A stretch of DNA of 64,000 bases, taken from the NCBI RefSeq assembly GCF_000787395.1, contig NZ_JRAA01000002.1, positions 248,001 through 312,000 on the forward strand, written 5' to 3'. The translations under genes were made by a program, and so were the position numbers. Source of the stretch: Solemya velum gill symbiont (GTDB taxonomy: Bacteria; Pseudomonadota; Gammaproteobacteria; Chromatiales; Chromatiaceae). Shown here piece after piece: positions 1-9,416 of the stretch (positions are counted from its first letter, which is position 1; the number at the start of each line of letters is the position of its first letter). The notes beneath the pieces are model-generated. The model was not told where the DNA came from and searched no databases. It saw nothing but the letters and a program-made list of their open reading frames with translations.

Positions 1-513
1 CGGCATATAGTTGCCCGGGTTCATGTAGCTGCCCTGGTATCCAGGTACCAGGTATGGAGATTGGCCTGAATAGGGCAACGGAGCCACCGGTGTCGGCTGA
101 TAAGCCGGGTACGTCGGATAAGCCTGGTAGCCCTGGTAGCCCTGGTAGCCCTGGTAACCATGTTGCACCTGGGGTCTCTGATAACCCCTGTACTGGTAAC
201 CAGGTTCGACACAAGCGTCCCTACCCGGATTATAAGTCGGCGACAGTGTGCGCTGCTTGCGCGGCGCACGGAACCTGTAATTGCCCATGGCGTTTGATTT
301 AGGTCCGCTTCCACTCTCCTGCACTGCCTGCTGTTGCTCCATGTCTCCACGAAAGACAAAATCCTGATTACCACTCCCCGTGCTCGCCGGTGTTTCAACA
401 TCGTTTCGAAACGTGAAACCACCTGTATCAAATGTTGACTGGGCAACTGCAGCTACGGGCAGCAGCAGAACAGCCAGTAAAGAGCAAAATCCTCGGGTTA
501 TGGCTATCGACAT
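1..513 (-). CDS. Secreted Tyr/Gln/Gly/Pro-rich protein (partial, C-terminus beyond window)
   Basis: The frame opens at ATG 513 and stays open to the window edge, giving 171 residues without a stop. The first ~25 residues are a typical signal peptide (basic start, Leu/Val core, AVA-Q cleavage site). The rest is low complexity: after a polar segment it becomes rich in Tyr, Gln, Gly and Pro, with GYQ repeated about every three residues near residues 125-140, encoded by an almost perfect 9-bp tandem repeat (124-160). The ATG lies 2 bp past the RND permease stop, with a GGAG ribosome site inside the permease gene, so the two are probably translationally coupled. Function unknown; an extracellular or envelope structural role is a guess. 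The gene itself looks real. Confidence 0.75.
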   Translation of the reverse strand, partial: MSIAITRGFCSLLAVLLLPVAAVAQSTFDTGGFTFRNDVETPASTGSGNQDFVFRGDMEQQQAVQESGSGPKSNAMGNYRFRAPRKQRTLSPTYNPGRDACVEPGYQYRGYQRPQVQHGYQGYQGYQGYQAYPTYPAYQPTPVAPLPYSGQSPYLVPGYQGSYMNPGNYMP

Positions 514-514
514 A

Positions 515-3500
515 TTACTCCTTTCCACCCTGATCATCAGATTCATCCGGCATATCGCGCAGACGAATACCACGACGACGGCGCTTGCCAGGCTGGGGAA
601 CAGTGGCACCAGGCATCTGTGAAGCTGAATCCGACTTGGCAGCAGCGACAGACGTTGGCCTGATCGGTGCTGAGAGAAGATCAATATCATCATCACTGGC
701 CTGTGAAACCTCGATGATATCTTCATCTGCCTGAAGCGGCTCGGCAACTTTCCTCTGCTCGACAACAGGTGCTGCAGGTTCTGGTGCTACGACTTCTGGT
801 TCAGGTTCAGGTTTCGGCTCAGGTGCAGTAACCGGCTCGGCAACAATCGGCTCAACCACTTCAGGTGCTGGCGCTTCAATCTCCGGTTCAGAAATTGGCG
901 CTTCTGCTACTGGCTCTGGGGCAGGAGCTTCAACGACCGGCTTGGGCGTTTCAGCTACTGGTTCAGGTTCAGCAACAAATTTCTGCTCTGCTTCTGCAGC
1001 AGGTGCCTGTGGTTCTGGTTCCGGCGCCGGTTCAGGTACAGGCGCAGCCTCAGGTACAGGCGGCGGCGTTGGCGGCGGCTTGGGAGCAGCTGGCGGTTGT
1101 GGTGCTGCCGGTGGCGGAGCCTGAGGAGGCTTCTTCTTTGGAAGCAACAGGCGCAGCCAGTTCATCAGAATACCGAAGAACGAGATCAGCGCGAAGATGG
1201 CGCCGATCAGTTTGCCCCATACCATGAAGGCCATGTCTGTGAACGAACGTTTGGGTGCAACAGGTGCTGCTGCTGGCGCGGGGGTTGAAGTAGTACCACC
1301 AGATCCATCCGGCATATCAACACCAGCCACCTGGTAGAGCGCCTTCGCCGCCTTGGTCGTTCCAAGCGGAATAACAATCAGGGTAAGAACGGTCGAGACC
1401 AGCACACCGGCAGCCAGCGAGATCGCCATGCCCTGAAAGATCGGATCTGTCAGGATGACTGCAGAACCACCGACAAGTGCCAGTGCAGTAATCACGATTG
1501 GGCGCGTTCTGGTCATACAGGCCTTGATAACGGCCTCTTCAAGTACAACCCCTGCACGTACCTCGTGAATCGTGAAATCGACCAGCAAGATCGAGTTACG
1601 CACGATAATACCCGCTAGCGCAATCCAACCGATCATTGACGTTGCTGTAAACTCAGCTCCAACAAATGCATGAGCAGGAATAATTCCAAGCAGTGTCAGT
1701 GGTATCGGCGCCATGATAACTGCAGGAATGCGGAAGTTGCCGAATTCGATGACGACGAGGAAATAGATAACTGCGAGTGCCACCATGAATGCGGCGCCCA
1801 TGTCACGGAATGTCTCGTAGGTGACGGTCCACTCACCGGTCCATTCAAATGATGACTCTATGTCATTTGCGGGTGGCCCCATCCACTCGATGTTATTACC
1901 GAGTATGGCGCCATCCGGAGCGACATAGCCTTGACCATCGTTAGCAGCCGCTAGTGCATCCTGTACCTGCATCATGCCATACACAGGTGCAGCGAGGCGC
2001 CCGGAAACATCTGCAACAACGTACTCTACAGAACGCAGATCCTTGTGATAGATAATCTCGTCTTCTTCCATTCTGACGAACTGTCCAAACTCGCGCAGGG
2101 ATACAACTTCGCCAGTGGCTGTATTGACCGGAAGGTCACCAAGCCTGGTAACTTGTGAACGCTCAGCAAATGGCACTTGCAGCACGATATTGATCGGCTC
2201 ATGACCTGCCAGGTTCTTGACATCACCCATCGGTGCACTGCCGAGAGCCATGGCTATATTCTGGTTGATACTCTCCTGGTTGACACCCGCACGAGAGGCT
2301 TTCTCACGATCAGCTTCAAAACGCCAGTAAGAGTAAGGCTCACGCATGTAATTGTCGACATCGGTGAGGTTCGGCGCCTCTTCGAACAGCCTTGTCAGGT
2401 GTCTTGCAACCTCGCGTCGTGACTTGTCGTCCGGTCCGTGCACCTCGGCAACAACCGACTGCAGTACCGGCGGACCGGGTGGCATCTCGACAACTGCAAT
2501 TCGTGTTCTTGTGCCCTTGATCATCTCGCGCAGAATACGGCGTGCCTCGACAGCAATCTCGTGACTGGTACGTTCACGATCGTTCTTGTCGAGCAGTTGC
2601 ACCTGGATATCGGCCTGCCATGGTTGCCTACGCGTGTAGTAGTGCCTGACCATGCCATTGAAATCGAACGGACGTGCAGTACCGACATAAGTCTGGATTG
2701 CAGTCACCTCGGGAAACTGGCGTAACTTCTCCGCCATGCTGGCAGTGAGGTTTGCGGTATCCGGCAGGGCTGTACCCTCAGGCATATCGATAACAACGGA
2801 GAACTCCGGCTTGTTATCCAGCGGGAGCATCTTGACCGCCACCCATTTAAAGTAGAAGAAGGAGCACGCAAAGATCAGCAATAACCACAAAATGCCATTG
2901 AACATTTTGCGCTTGGCCGGCTTGTCGATCATCGGCATCAGGATTCTGCGGAACATTCCTTCGAGGCGCTCTGCCTCCTTGTGCTCGCGCTCTTCAGCTG
3001 CTGCCAGGTAGTTCATGCTGGGACGGAAGAGACCCGATATTGCCAGCCATGGTGTGAACACAAAGGCTGCAAACAGGGAGATCAACATCGCAACCGAACC
3101 GAGTGCCGGGATCGGGAACATGTAGGGGCCCATCATGCCACTGACAAAGCCCATCGGCAGCAAGGCGCCGATAACCGTGAATGTCGCAAGAATTGTCGGG
3201 TTACCGACCTCGCGAACCGCATCGACGGCAGTTGCCATGTCGGTACTGTCATTCTGCAGCCAGCGACGGTAGATATTCTCGATAACGACGATGGCGTCGT
3301 CGACAAGAATACCGATTGAAAATATCAGCGCAAAGAGACTCACCCTGTCGATGGTAAATCCAAGCAGCCAGGCGACAAAAATGGTCATCAGCAGAACGAC
3401 CGGTATAACCAGCGTTACGACCAGCGCAGGTTTGAATGCACGGAATGCAACCAGAACCAGTGCAAATACGATACTGGTGGCGACAAACAGTTTGAAGATC

Positions 3501-4618
3501 AGCTCGTTGACCTTGTCATTGGCTGTCTGACCGTAGTTACGTGTAACGAAAACATCAACATTGGTGGGAATAACGCGTCCCTTGAGCTCCTCGACACGTT
3601 CAAGCACGGCATTGGCAACGGTCACACCGTTGGTGCCCTCCTGCTTCGCAATAGCGATTGTTACTGCAGGACTGCCATCTACCCGGCCAATACTTTCCGG
3701 TGACTGCGGACCACTGTAAAAAGCCACCAGCTTGCTGGCATCTTCCGGACCCTGCGTGACCACTGCAACATCTCGCAGGTGTATGGGTGCACCACCGAAG
3801 GTGCCGACAATCAGTTCACTGACATCGCGTGCATGCTTGAGAAACTTGCCTGTTACTACTGTCAGGTGGGTTCCGCCACTTTCGACCGAGCCAGCCTGGG
3901 TCTCCTGGTTGGCTGTCTGGATCGCTTGTGCAACCTGGCCGATACTGATGCCATAGCCTGCTAGAATTTCAGGCAGCACCTCGACCTTGACGACCTCCTT
4001 GCGGCCGCCAACAACAAAACCTTCACTGGTATTGGGCAGTTCGTTGAGGTTCTGCAGAATATCGTGCGCCAGCATACGCAGCTGGCTGTCATCAACATCA
4101 GGATGGTTGTCCTGGTTGAGATCTTTCGACCATAAAGTAAGCGTGACAACCGGTACGTCGTCAATACCGACAGGACTTACCATCGGGGGCGACACCCCGG
4201 ACGGAATCTTGTCCATGTTGGAATCGATCTTGTCGTTGACCTTGACCAGCGAGTCGTTCATCTCCTCGCCAACCTCGAACTGCACGGTCACCATGCCCAT
4301 ACCGCGCTGCGAAGCTGAATAGACGTGCTTAACGCCCTTTATCTCGCTCATCATGCGTTCGAGAGGTTCAATCGCACGTACGGAAACCTGTTCAGCAGAC
4401 GCACCCGGATATGGAACAATGAGGTCGACCATGGGAACCGAGATCTGCGGGTCTTCCTGTCGTGGAATCAACAGGTAACCCATGATTCCCATCAACAGCA
4501 TTGCAGCATAGAGCAAAGGCGAGAGAGGAGAATTTATAAAGGCACGCGCCGTATTACCGGCAATGCCCAGATCCTTGTCTTTTAATTCATCCAGATTGTT
4601 GTCTACTCTTTGGCTCAT
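515..4618 (-). CDS. RND-family efflux permease with long Pro/Glu/Ala-rich C-terminal extension
   Basis: Inner-membrane proton-driven permease of the AcrB/MexF/CzcA superfamily. The N-terminal membrane helix, two large periplasmic porter regions and the TM4 motif GILVDDAIVVIENI with the proton-relay aspartate pair are all visible. The core ends near residue 1100. The protein then continues to 1367, roughly 260-300 residues longer than usual: a Pro/Ala linker, a hydrophobic stretch at about 1125-1159 that looks like a thirteenth helix, a basic KKK patch, about 130 residues of Pro/Glu/Ala/Val-rich sequence, and a basic then acidic end. It lies downstream of its membrane-fusion protein in one transcription unit. 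No outer-membrane channel gene is adjacent. Substrate cannot be told from sequence. Confidence 0.93.
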   Translation of the reverse strand: MSQRVDNNLDELKDKDLGIAGNTARAFINSPLSPLLYAAMLLMGIMGYLLIPRQEDPQISVPMVDLIVPYPGASAEQVSVRAIEPLERMMSEIKGVKHVYSASQRGMGMVTVQFEVGEEMNDSLVKVNDKIDSNMDKIPSGVSPPMVSPVGIDDVPVVTLTLWSKDLNQDNHPDVDDSQLRMLAHDILQNLNELPNTSEGFVVGGRKEVVKVEVLPEILAGYGISIGQVAQAIQTANQETQAGSVESGGTHLTVVTGKFLKHARDVSELIVGTFGGAPIHLRDVAVVTQGPEDASKLVAFYSGPQSPESIGRVDGSPAVTIAIAKQEGTNGVTVANAVLERVEELKGRVIPTNVDVFVTRNYGQTANDKVNELIFKLFVATSIVFALVLVAFRAFKPALVVTLVIPVVLLMTIFVAWLLGFTIDRVSLFALIFSIGILVDDAIVVIENIYRRWLQNDSTDMATAVDAVREVGNPTILATFTVIGALLPMGFVSGMMGPYMFPIPALGSVAMLISLFAAFVFTPWLAISGLFRPSMNYLAAAEEREHKEAERLEGMFRRILMPMIDKPAKRKMFNGILWLLLIFACSFFYFKWVAVKMLPLDNKPEFSVVIDMPEGTALPDTANLTASMAEKLRQFPEVTAIQTYVGTARPFDFNGMVRHYYTRRQPWQADIQVQLLDKNDRERTSHEIAVEARRILREMIKGTRTRIAVVEMPPGPPVLQSVVAEVHGPDDKSRREVARHLTRLFEEAPNLTDVDNYMREPYSYWRFEADREKASRAGVNQESINQNIAMALGSAPMGDVKNLAGHEPINIVLQVPFAERSQVTRLGDLPVNTATGEVVSLREFGQFVRMEEDEIIYHKDLRSVEYVVADVSGRLAAPVYGMMQVQDALAAANDGQGYVAPDGAILGNNIEWMGPPANDIESSFEWTGEWTVTYETFRDMGAAFMVALAVIYFLVVIEFGNFRIPAVIMAPIPLTLLGIIPAHAFVGAEFTATSMIGWIALAGIIVRNSILLVDFTIHEVRAGVVLEEAVIKACMTRTRPIVITALALVGGSAVILTDPIFQGMAISLAAGVLVSTVLTLIVIPLGTTKAAKALYQVAGVDMPDGSGGTTSTPAPAAAPVAPKRSFTDMAFMVWGKLIGAIFALISFFGILMNWLRLLLPKKKPPQAPPPAAPQPPAAPKPPPTPPPVPEAAPVPEPAPEPEPQAPAAEAEQKFVAEPEPVAETPKPVVEAPAPEPVAEAPISEPEIEAPAPEVVEPIVAEPVTAPEPKPEPEPEVVAPEPAAPVVEQRKVAEPLQADEDIIEVSQASDDDIDLLSAPIRPTSVAAAKSDSASQMPGATVPQPGKRRRRGIRLRDMPDESDDQGGKE

Positions 4619-4685
4619 TTGCTGCCGGCCTTTTGTTGTTCCGGAGGGCTTGTGGCGTAACCCACCGGCTCCCTGTTATTAATTC

Positions 4686-4708
4686 AAGACGCCCTTTGCG
4701 GGCGTCTT
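4686..4708 (-). terminator. Intercistronic hairpin between fusion protein and RND permease
   Basis: A perfect 9-bp stem (AAGACGCCC / GGGCGTCTT) with a 5-nt loop. Read in the direction of the operon it is followed only by an AT-rich stretch, not a clear U-tract. It could be a partial terminator or an mRNA-stabilising/processing hairpin that sets the fusion protein to permease ratio. Confidence 0.5.
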
Positions 4709-4747
4709 CGGCTTATCTGTTCGTTAACTTCGTTAGTTTCAGTTGAA

Positions 4748-5851
4748 TCAGGGATTCCGCTGTACCATTTCGCCTGCCTGCAGGCCTGAAGTTACCATAA
4801 TGTAATCGTCGCCAATGTTTTCGCCGATACGCACAAGGCGCAGCTGCGGTCTTCCGCTCTCACCCTTGACGTAAACGCCGGGAAGGCTGCCATTGAAACG
4901 TACTGCACTGACCGGTATTTTCACCATGCCGCCACTCGAAACAGTATTATCCGGTACCAGCACCTTAATATACTCGCCTGGACGGGATACACCTTGAGGG
5001 AGGTCAAATTTCACTTTAACGGTATGGCGCACCCGGTCGGCCATCGGGAATACCTGTGCAACACGCACCGGCACACGTTCGTTATTCACATCTAGCTCAG
5101 CCTCAAGCATCTGGCCCTGGGTGAGGTTTGGTGCCACACGTGAGGGCACATCAACAACAACCTGCAGGAATTCGACATCGGCGTAACTCAGCATGGGCAT
5201 ACCGGGCTGAATTGTGTCTCCCACCTCGACATGCTTGTGCGTGATAACACCAACAAAGGGGGCAAGGCTGCGTGCATCACGCAACTTGGCATCGATGGCC
5301 TGGATCTGTGACTGCGCCTGCAGAATCGAGTTACGTGACTGCTGAATTCGAGTGCGTGATGAATAGAGGTCAGCAGAGCGCGCGGCGTCGGTATCGTAAT
5401 CACCGACCATATCCTGCATTGGGCGTGAGAACATGTCATCGAAGAGATTCGGCATACCCATACCGCCCATCGCCTGTTTAGTACGCGGTGCCCACAGCTC
5501 TCGGTTGTACTGGACGTCGGCATTACGCAGATCCGCCTCGGCGTTGGCAAGCTGTGCCACAGCCGAGTTACGCTGTGCCATCAGTTCAGTACTGTCGATC
5601 CTGACCAGTTCGGCACCTGCATCAAAAGCATCACCCTCGATACCTGAGATGGACTGAATGCGGCCAGGAATTTGCGCTGCCAGTGTCACTTCTTTGTATG
5701 GAATGACAGTGCCACCAAGTGAGATGAAAACAGAGGTGCCCGCATCCTGAACTTCGACCCAGTCTTGAGCCGTGTTATCTGTTTGCGCCTGCGCCGCTAT
5801 GGGGGCCGCAACCAGTAACGCTAGAATCGTCTGTTTTAATGCTTTCCGCAT
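4748..5851 (-). CDS. RND efflux membrane-fusion (periplasmic adaptor) protein, HlyD/AcrA type
   Basis: Periplasmic adaptor linking the RND permease just downstream to an outer-membrane channel. A signal peptide (residues 1-22, ending AQA-Q) is followed by a biotinyl-lipoyl-like half motif (GGTVIPYKEVTLAAQIPGRI), a coiled-coil hairpin region at about 85-190 with an insertion rich in Met and Asp, the second lipoyl half (LAPFVGVITHKHVEVGD), then beta-barrel and membrane-proximal domains. The length of 367 residues is normal. ATG 5851 has a GAGG ribosome site 7 nt upstream. No regulator gene is linked. Confidence 0.92.
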   Translation of the reverse strand: MRKALKQTILALLVAAPIAAQAQTDNTAQDWVEVQDAGTSVFISLGGTVIPYKEVTLAAQIPGRIQSISGIEGDAFDAGAELVRIDSTELMAQRNSAVAQLANAEADLRNADVQYNRELWAPRTKQAMGGMGMPNLFDDMFSRPMQDMVGDYDTDAARSADLYSSRTRIQQSRNSILQAQSQIQAIDAKLRDARSLAPFVGVITHKHVEVGDTIQPGMPMLSYADVEFLQVVVDVPSRVAPNLTQGQMLEAELDVNNERVPVRVAQVFPMADRVRHTVKVKFDLPQGVSRPGEYIKVLVPDNTVSSGGMVKIPVSAVRFNGSLPGVYVKGESGRPQLRLVRIGENIGDDYIMVTSGLQAGEMVQRNP

Positions 5852-5904
5852 GACATAACCTCAAATTGGAACTAACCGGGCAAAAATAAACGGTGTATTA
5901 CAAA

Positions 5905-5929
5905 CAGGGCCTCAACTGAAGAGGCCCTG
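5905..5929 (-). terminator. Probable terminator downstream of SCP2-like gene
   Basis: A 9-bp perfect stem (CAGGGCCTC / GAGGCCCTG) with a 7-nt loop, followed in the minus direction by TTTGT. The short U-tract makes it a moderate intrinsic terminator separating the SCP2-like gene from the efflux operon. Confidence 0.6.
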
Positions 5930-5944
5930 GATATGGCAACCCGA

Positions 5945-6340
5945 TCAGGCGCGCGCCATGACTGAGAAACTCTTGATAAACGGCCCGGCCATACGTGGAT
6001 CTTTCAACATGGCACCGTAGTCACCAACCTTGAATTTCATTTTTCCCGAAGCAAATGCAGTACCCAGTCCCATCATGCCTGGTGGTTTTGCAATCCACTT
6101 TTGCCACTGCTGCTCGCTTGCGCGGATATCCCAGTTGAGTTCTTCACCATTGTAGGCGCCTGCAGAAGTCGCAGAACCATTCTCGACCACGAGCACACCT
6201 GTAGGCTGACCGTCATCCGGAAAACCATAACCGATATTGCTGCTGAAATTGATATCAGCCAGTGCTGAAGTCAGTTCCGACTCGGCGTTCCACTGCTGCA
6301 TAAAGCTCTTCATCCACTCATCAGAAAAAATTGCAGACAT
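5945..6340 (-). CDS. SCP2 sterol-carrier-like protein
   Basis: A protein of 131 residues resembling the SCP-2 sterol transfer fold: an N-terminal amphipathic segment, a central strand pair around VLVVENGSA, WDIRASEQQWQKW, and the late GKMKFKVGD-x-(8)-DPRM region typical of bacterial SCP2 proteins. Such proteins bind lipids or fatty acyl molecules in a hydrophobic cavity; the ligand here is unknown. ATG 6340 was chosen over a TTG two codons upstream because a GGAG site lies 9 nt before it. It appears monocistronic. Confidence 0.8.
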   Translation of the reverse strand: MSAIFSDEWMKSFMQQWNAESELTSALADINFSSNIGYGFPDDGQPTGVLVVENGSATSAGAYNGEELNWDIRASEQQWQKWIAKPPGMMGLGTAFASGKMKFKVGDYGAMLKDPRMAGPFIKSFSVMARA

Positions 6341-6601
6341 ACTCAACCACTCCTATTGTTTGCGTCATTATTATTTGAAAATCCGGCACCCATCTTATTT
6401 AGCGACGGGATTACCGATCAGATAGCTAAGTATCCCCCATATGATAGGTGTATTGCAATATTCAGATCGAGTTAATGTGCCAATTTCATGTCACCAGGGG
6501 CTCCTTTTTTGTTGCCAAAAAGACGGACAATCGCACCTAAGCCATTGCTATTTTTGAGTATTGCAGACAAACTTTAAATATATACAAACCGGAATTTAAG
6601 C

Positions 6602-8158
6602 ATGTCTTTCGAAAAAACATCCATCAAGCAGCGCCTCGACCAGCTAGAGAAGCATCTTTCCGAGGAAAATCCGGCACTTATCGACGCCGTCAAATCATTT
6701 CGACAGCTCGATAAAGTTGGACACAAGACCGGTTTACTGGCCGAGGATGACTCATTTGCGACCAGAATCACCTGGTGGCCGCTGATTTCGGTACTGGGGA
6801 CCTTTTCTGCAGGAAAATCGACCTTCATCAATCACTACATCGGTGAGCAGATCCAGCGCAGCGGCAACCAGGCGGTCGACGACAAGTTCACCGTGTTGTG
6901 CTACTCACATGAAGCGGCTCCCCACGCACTGCCCGGCGTGGCCCTGGATTCGGATCCACGCTTCCCTCTCTACCGCATCAGCGAGGATATCGAGAGCGTC
7001 GCAACCGGTGAGGGAAAACGCATCGACTCCTACCTGCAGATGAAAACCACCACCTGCGAGACCCTGCGCGGCAAGACCATTATCGACTCCCCCGGATTCG
7101 ATGCGGATGCACAACGCACCTCGACGCTGCGCATCACCGATCACATCATCACCCTCTCCGACCTGGTGCTGGTTCTGTTCGATGCACGCCATCCGGAACC
7201 CGGTGCCATGCGCGATACGCTTGACCATCTTGTCAGCAACACCATCAATCGGCCGGATGCAGGCAAGTTCCTCTACATTCTCAACCAGATCGACACGGCG
7301 GCACGTGAGGACAATCCCGAAGAGGTCATCGCAGCATGGCAGCGCGCACTCGGTGAACGCGGCCTTACCGCAGGACGTTTCTATACAATCTACAGTCCGG
7401 ATGCCGCGGTACCAATCGAGGATGCACAGCTACGCCAGCGCTTTGAAAGCAAGCGCGACAAGGATCTCTTGGAGATTCACAGCCGTATGGACCAGGTTGG
7501 CATCGAGCGCGCCTACCGTATCGTCGCATCACTTGACCATACCGCCAGGGAGATCGAACAAAAGGCAATGCCAAGCCTGGTTGAATTAATGCGCAGGTGG
7601 TACAAGCGCACACTGGTACTCGATGCCGTCACCGTCGCCTTCCTGTTGCTGCTCTATATTGGCGTCAGTCTCGGTATCGGTTTCAATCCGCTGGATATTG
7701 CCCCTGCAATTGCAGGCAACTGGATACTTTCCGCTAGCATTGCGGTCGTACTGTTAGCCATCATCCATTTCGGCATGCGCGAACTCGCAGCCAAGACCCT
7801 GCTCGGCGCTGCTCGCAAGGCGTCTGAAGCACTCGACGGCAAACTTGATCTTGTAGGTGCATTCAGAAAAAGTACGCGTATGATGCGCATCATTATCAGC
7901 AGGCGTCCGGCTGGCTGGGGATCATTCACTCGCAAACGCCTGAAGCGCGTCCGCGAAGAGAACGATCGCATTGTGCAGATGCTCAATGACCGCTTTACTA
8001 ATCCATCGGGAGCGGGACAGGCAGCAGACACCGTGACTGAAACAAATACCCAACCTGAGCCAGTTAGCGAGAAACTGGAAGTTCAGGAGAAAGACGAGTC
8101 CATGGAGTTTAATCTTGATGAGATTCTGGAAACCGAAAATAGAGAAAAGGACAAGTAG
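6602..8158 (+). CDS. Dynamin-superfamily GTPase, membrane anchored
   Basis: A large GTPase with a clear P-loop GTFSAGKST at residues 66-74, switch motif DSPG at 162-165 and an NQID base-recognition motif at 228-231. An amphipathic helical N-terminus precedes the GTPase domain. Two hydrophobic helices around residues 345-395 suggest anchoring in the inner membrane, followed by a basic helix and an acidic, Glu-rich tail. The P-loop with Ser-Ala-Gly-Lys-Ser is characteristic of bacterial dynamin-like proteins, which remodel or tether membranes; the exact role here is unknown. It lies 6 bp upstream of nadA on the same strand, so the two are probably cotranscribed although functionally unrelated. 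Confidence 0.8.
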   Translation: MSFEKTSIKQRLDQLEKHLSEENPALIDAVKSFRQLDKVGHKTGLLAEDDSFATRITWWPLISVLGTFSAGKSTFINHYIGEQIQRSGNQAVDDKFTVLCYSHEAAPHALPGVALDSDPRFPLYRISEDIESVATGEGKRIDSYLQMKTTTCETLRGKTIIDSPGFDADAQRTSTLRITDHIITLSDLVLVLFDARHPEPGAMRDTLDHLVSNTINRPDAGKFLYILNQIDTAAREDNPEEVIAAWQRALGERGLTAGRFYTIYSPDAAVPIEDAQLRQRFESKRDKDLLEIHSRMDQVGIERAYRIVASLDHTAREIEQKAMPSLVELMRRWYKRTLVLDAVTVAFLLLLYIGVSLGIGFNPLDIAPAIAGNWILSASIAVVLLAIIHFGMRELAAKTLLGAARKASEALDGKLDLVGAFRKSTRMMRIIISRRPAGWGSFTRKRLKRVREENDRIVQMLNDRFTNPSGAGQAADTVTETNTQPEPVSEKLEVQEKDESMEFNLDEILETENREKDK

Positions 8159-8164
8159 TTTTAG

Positions 8165-9256
8165 ATGAGCGATATGAATGAATTCCACCTTTCAGCCGAG
8201 GCGATACGCGGAACGATCAAGGTGCCTGCACACCCGGTCAAGCCTGACATTACGGCGGAAGAGAAAAAGGCCCTTAAAGAACGCATCAAGAAACTGATGC
8301 GGGAACAGGATGCAACACTGGTTGCTCACTATTACACCGATGGTGATATTCAGGAACTCGCCGAGGAGATGGGCGGCTGTGTTGCCGATTCACTCGAAAT
8401 GGCACGCTTCGGCACTACCGCCAAAGAGCAAACCCTCGTGGTTTCAGGGGTGCGTTTTATGGGCGAAACCGCCAAGATCCTCAATCCAGAAAAACGCGTT
8501 CTGATGCCTGATCTGGGCGCAACCTGTTCACTTGACGAAGGCTGCCCTGCCGATGCCTTTACTGCATTTTGCGATGCCCATCCGGACCATACCGTGGTTG
8601 TCTACGCAAACACCTCTGCAGCCGTCAAGGCACGTGCCGACTGGATGGTGACATCCGGCATCGCACTACCGATAGTCAAGCACCTCAAGGAACAGGGAGA
8701 GAAAGTCCTGTGGGCGCCTGACCAGCACCTGGGACGCTATATAGAAAAGGTCACCGGTGTCGACATGCTGTTATGGCAGGGCTCCTGTGTCGTACACGAG
8801 GAGTTCAAGTCAGTTGCACTGGAGCGCATCCGTCGTTTGCACCCTGACGCCGCTGTACTGGCACATCCCGAATCACCCGAACATATTCTCGATCAGGCTG
8901 ACGTGGTGGGATCAACCACAAAACTGATTGAGGCTGTTGCCACCAGGAAGGAAGAGAAGTTTATCATTGCAACAGACGACGGTATTTTCTGGAAGATGCA
9001 TCAGGTGGCACCAGGCAAGGAGCTGATCTCTGCACCAACGGCTGGCGAAGGTGCAACTTGTGAATCCTGTGCCCACTGTCCGTGGATGGCAATGAACTCG
9101 CTGCAGAATCTCGAGGAGATGCTGCTGAATCCGGGGCCACAACACGAAATCAACATCGATGAATCAATTCGCGAACGCGCCATGTTGCCGATCAGGCGCA
9201 TGCTTGATTTTGCCGACAGCCATGGGATCAGCGGCAAGTACCAGGGGAATGCCTGA
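8165..9256 (+). CDS. nadA: Quinolinate synthase A
   Basis: Condenses iminoaspartate with dihydroxyacetone phosphate to quinolinate in de novo NAD synthesis, in the cytoplasm. The three [4Fe-4S] cysteines are present: C121 in [11 protein letters not shown]208 in [11 protein letters not shown] and C305 at the end of the [10 protein letters not shown] cluster. A substrate-site [11 protein letters not shown] segment lies near residue 54. The length of 363 is normal for the long (E. coli-type) form. No nadB is nearby. The ribosome site is weak; an ATG three codons later is possible. Confidence 0.97.
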   Translation: MSDMNEFHLSAEAIRGTIKVPAHPVKPDITAEEKKALKERIKKLMREQDATLVAHYYTDGDIQELAEEMGGCVADSLEMARFGTTAKEQTLVVSGVRFMGETAKILNPEKRVLMPDLGATCSLDEGCPADAFTAFCDAHPDHTVVVYANTSAAVKARADWMVTSGIALPIVKHLKEQGEKVLWAPDQHLGRYIEKVTGVDMLLWQGSCVVHEEFKSVALERIRRLHPDAAVLAHPESPEHILDQADVVGSTTKLIEAVATRKEEKFIIATDDGIFWKMHQVAPGKELISAPTAGEGATCESCAHCPWMAMNSLQNLEEMLLNPGPQHEINIDESIRERAMLPIRRMLDFADSHGISGKYQGNA

Positions 9257-9284
9257 ATCCTGGCAGAACCAACCCCATATTCGT

Positions 9285-9308
9285 CACCCCGGGCTTGACC
9301 CGGGGTCA
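9285..9308. repeat. Dispersed ACCCCGGG palindrome, copy A
   Basis: An 8-bp perfect stem (9286-9293 / 9299-9306) with loop CTTGA, flanked by GTC and TCA. It is one of six related copies in the window and is in the opposite orientation to the other five or compared with copies B, D, E and F. A companion half motif ATGCCGGCTCAAG follows at about 9331, also seen next to copy E. Confidence 0.8.
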
Positions 9309-9365
9309 ATCAAGATAATCGCTACCCATGGATGCCGGCTCAAGACTGGCAAGACAACTTAAACA

Positions 9366-9395
9366 AAAAAAGGCCGCACATTGTGCGGCCTTTTT
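9366..9395. terminator. Bidirectional intrinsic terminator between nadA and fba
   Basis: A GC-rich stem GGCCGCAC / GTGCGGCC bounded by an A-run on the left and a T-run on the right, placed between two convergent genes. It can stop transcription from both nadA (plus) and fba (minus). Confidence 0.9.
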
Positions 9396-9416
9396 CATCA
9401 AGCTGATTAAAAATGA

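Noticed and set aside
21-446. Arg/Thr-rich minus-strand frame at the left edge
   Set aside because: Another frame of the same strand gives a clear signal peptide and ribosome site (ATG 513) and runs through the edge; this frame is its shadow.
865-1227. Plus-strand frame rich in Leu, Gln and Val opposite the RND tail
   Set aside because: Mirror of the Pro/Glu/Ala-rich coding repeat.
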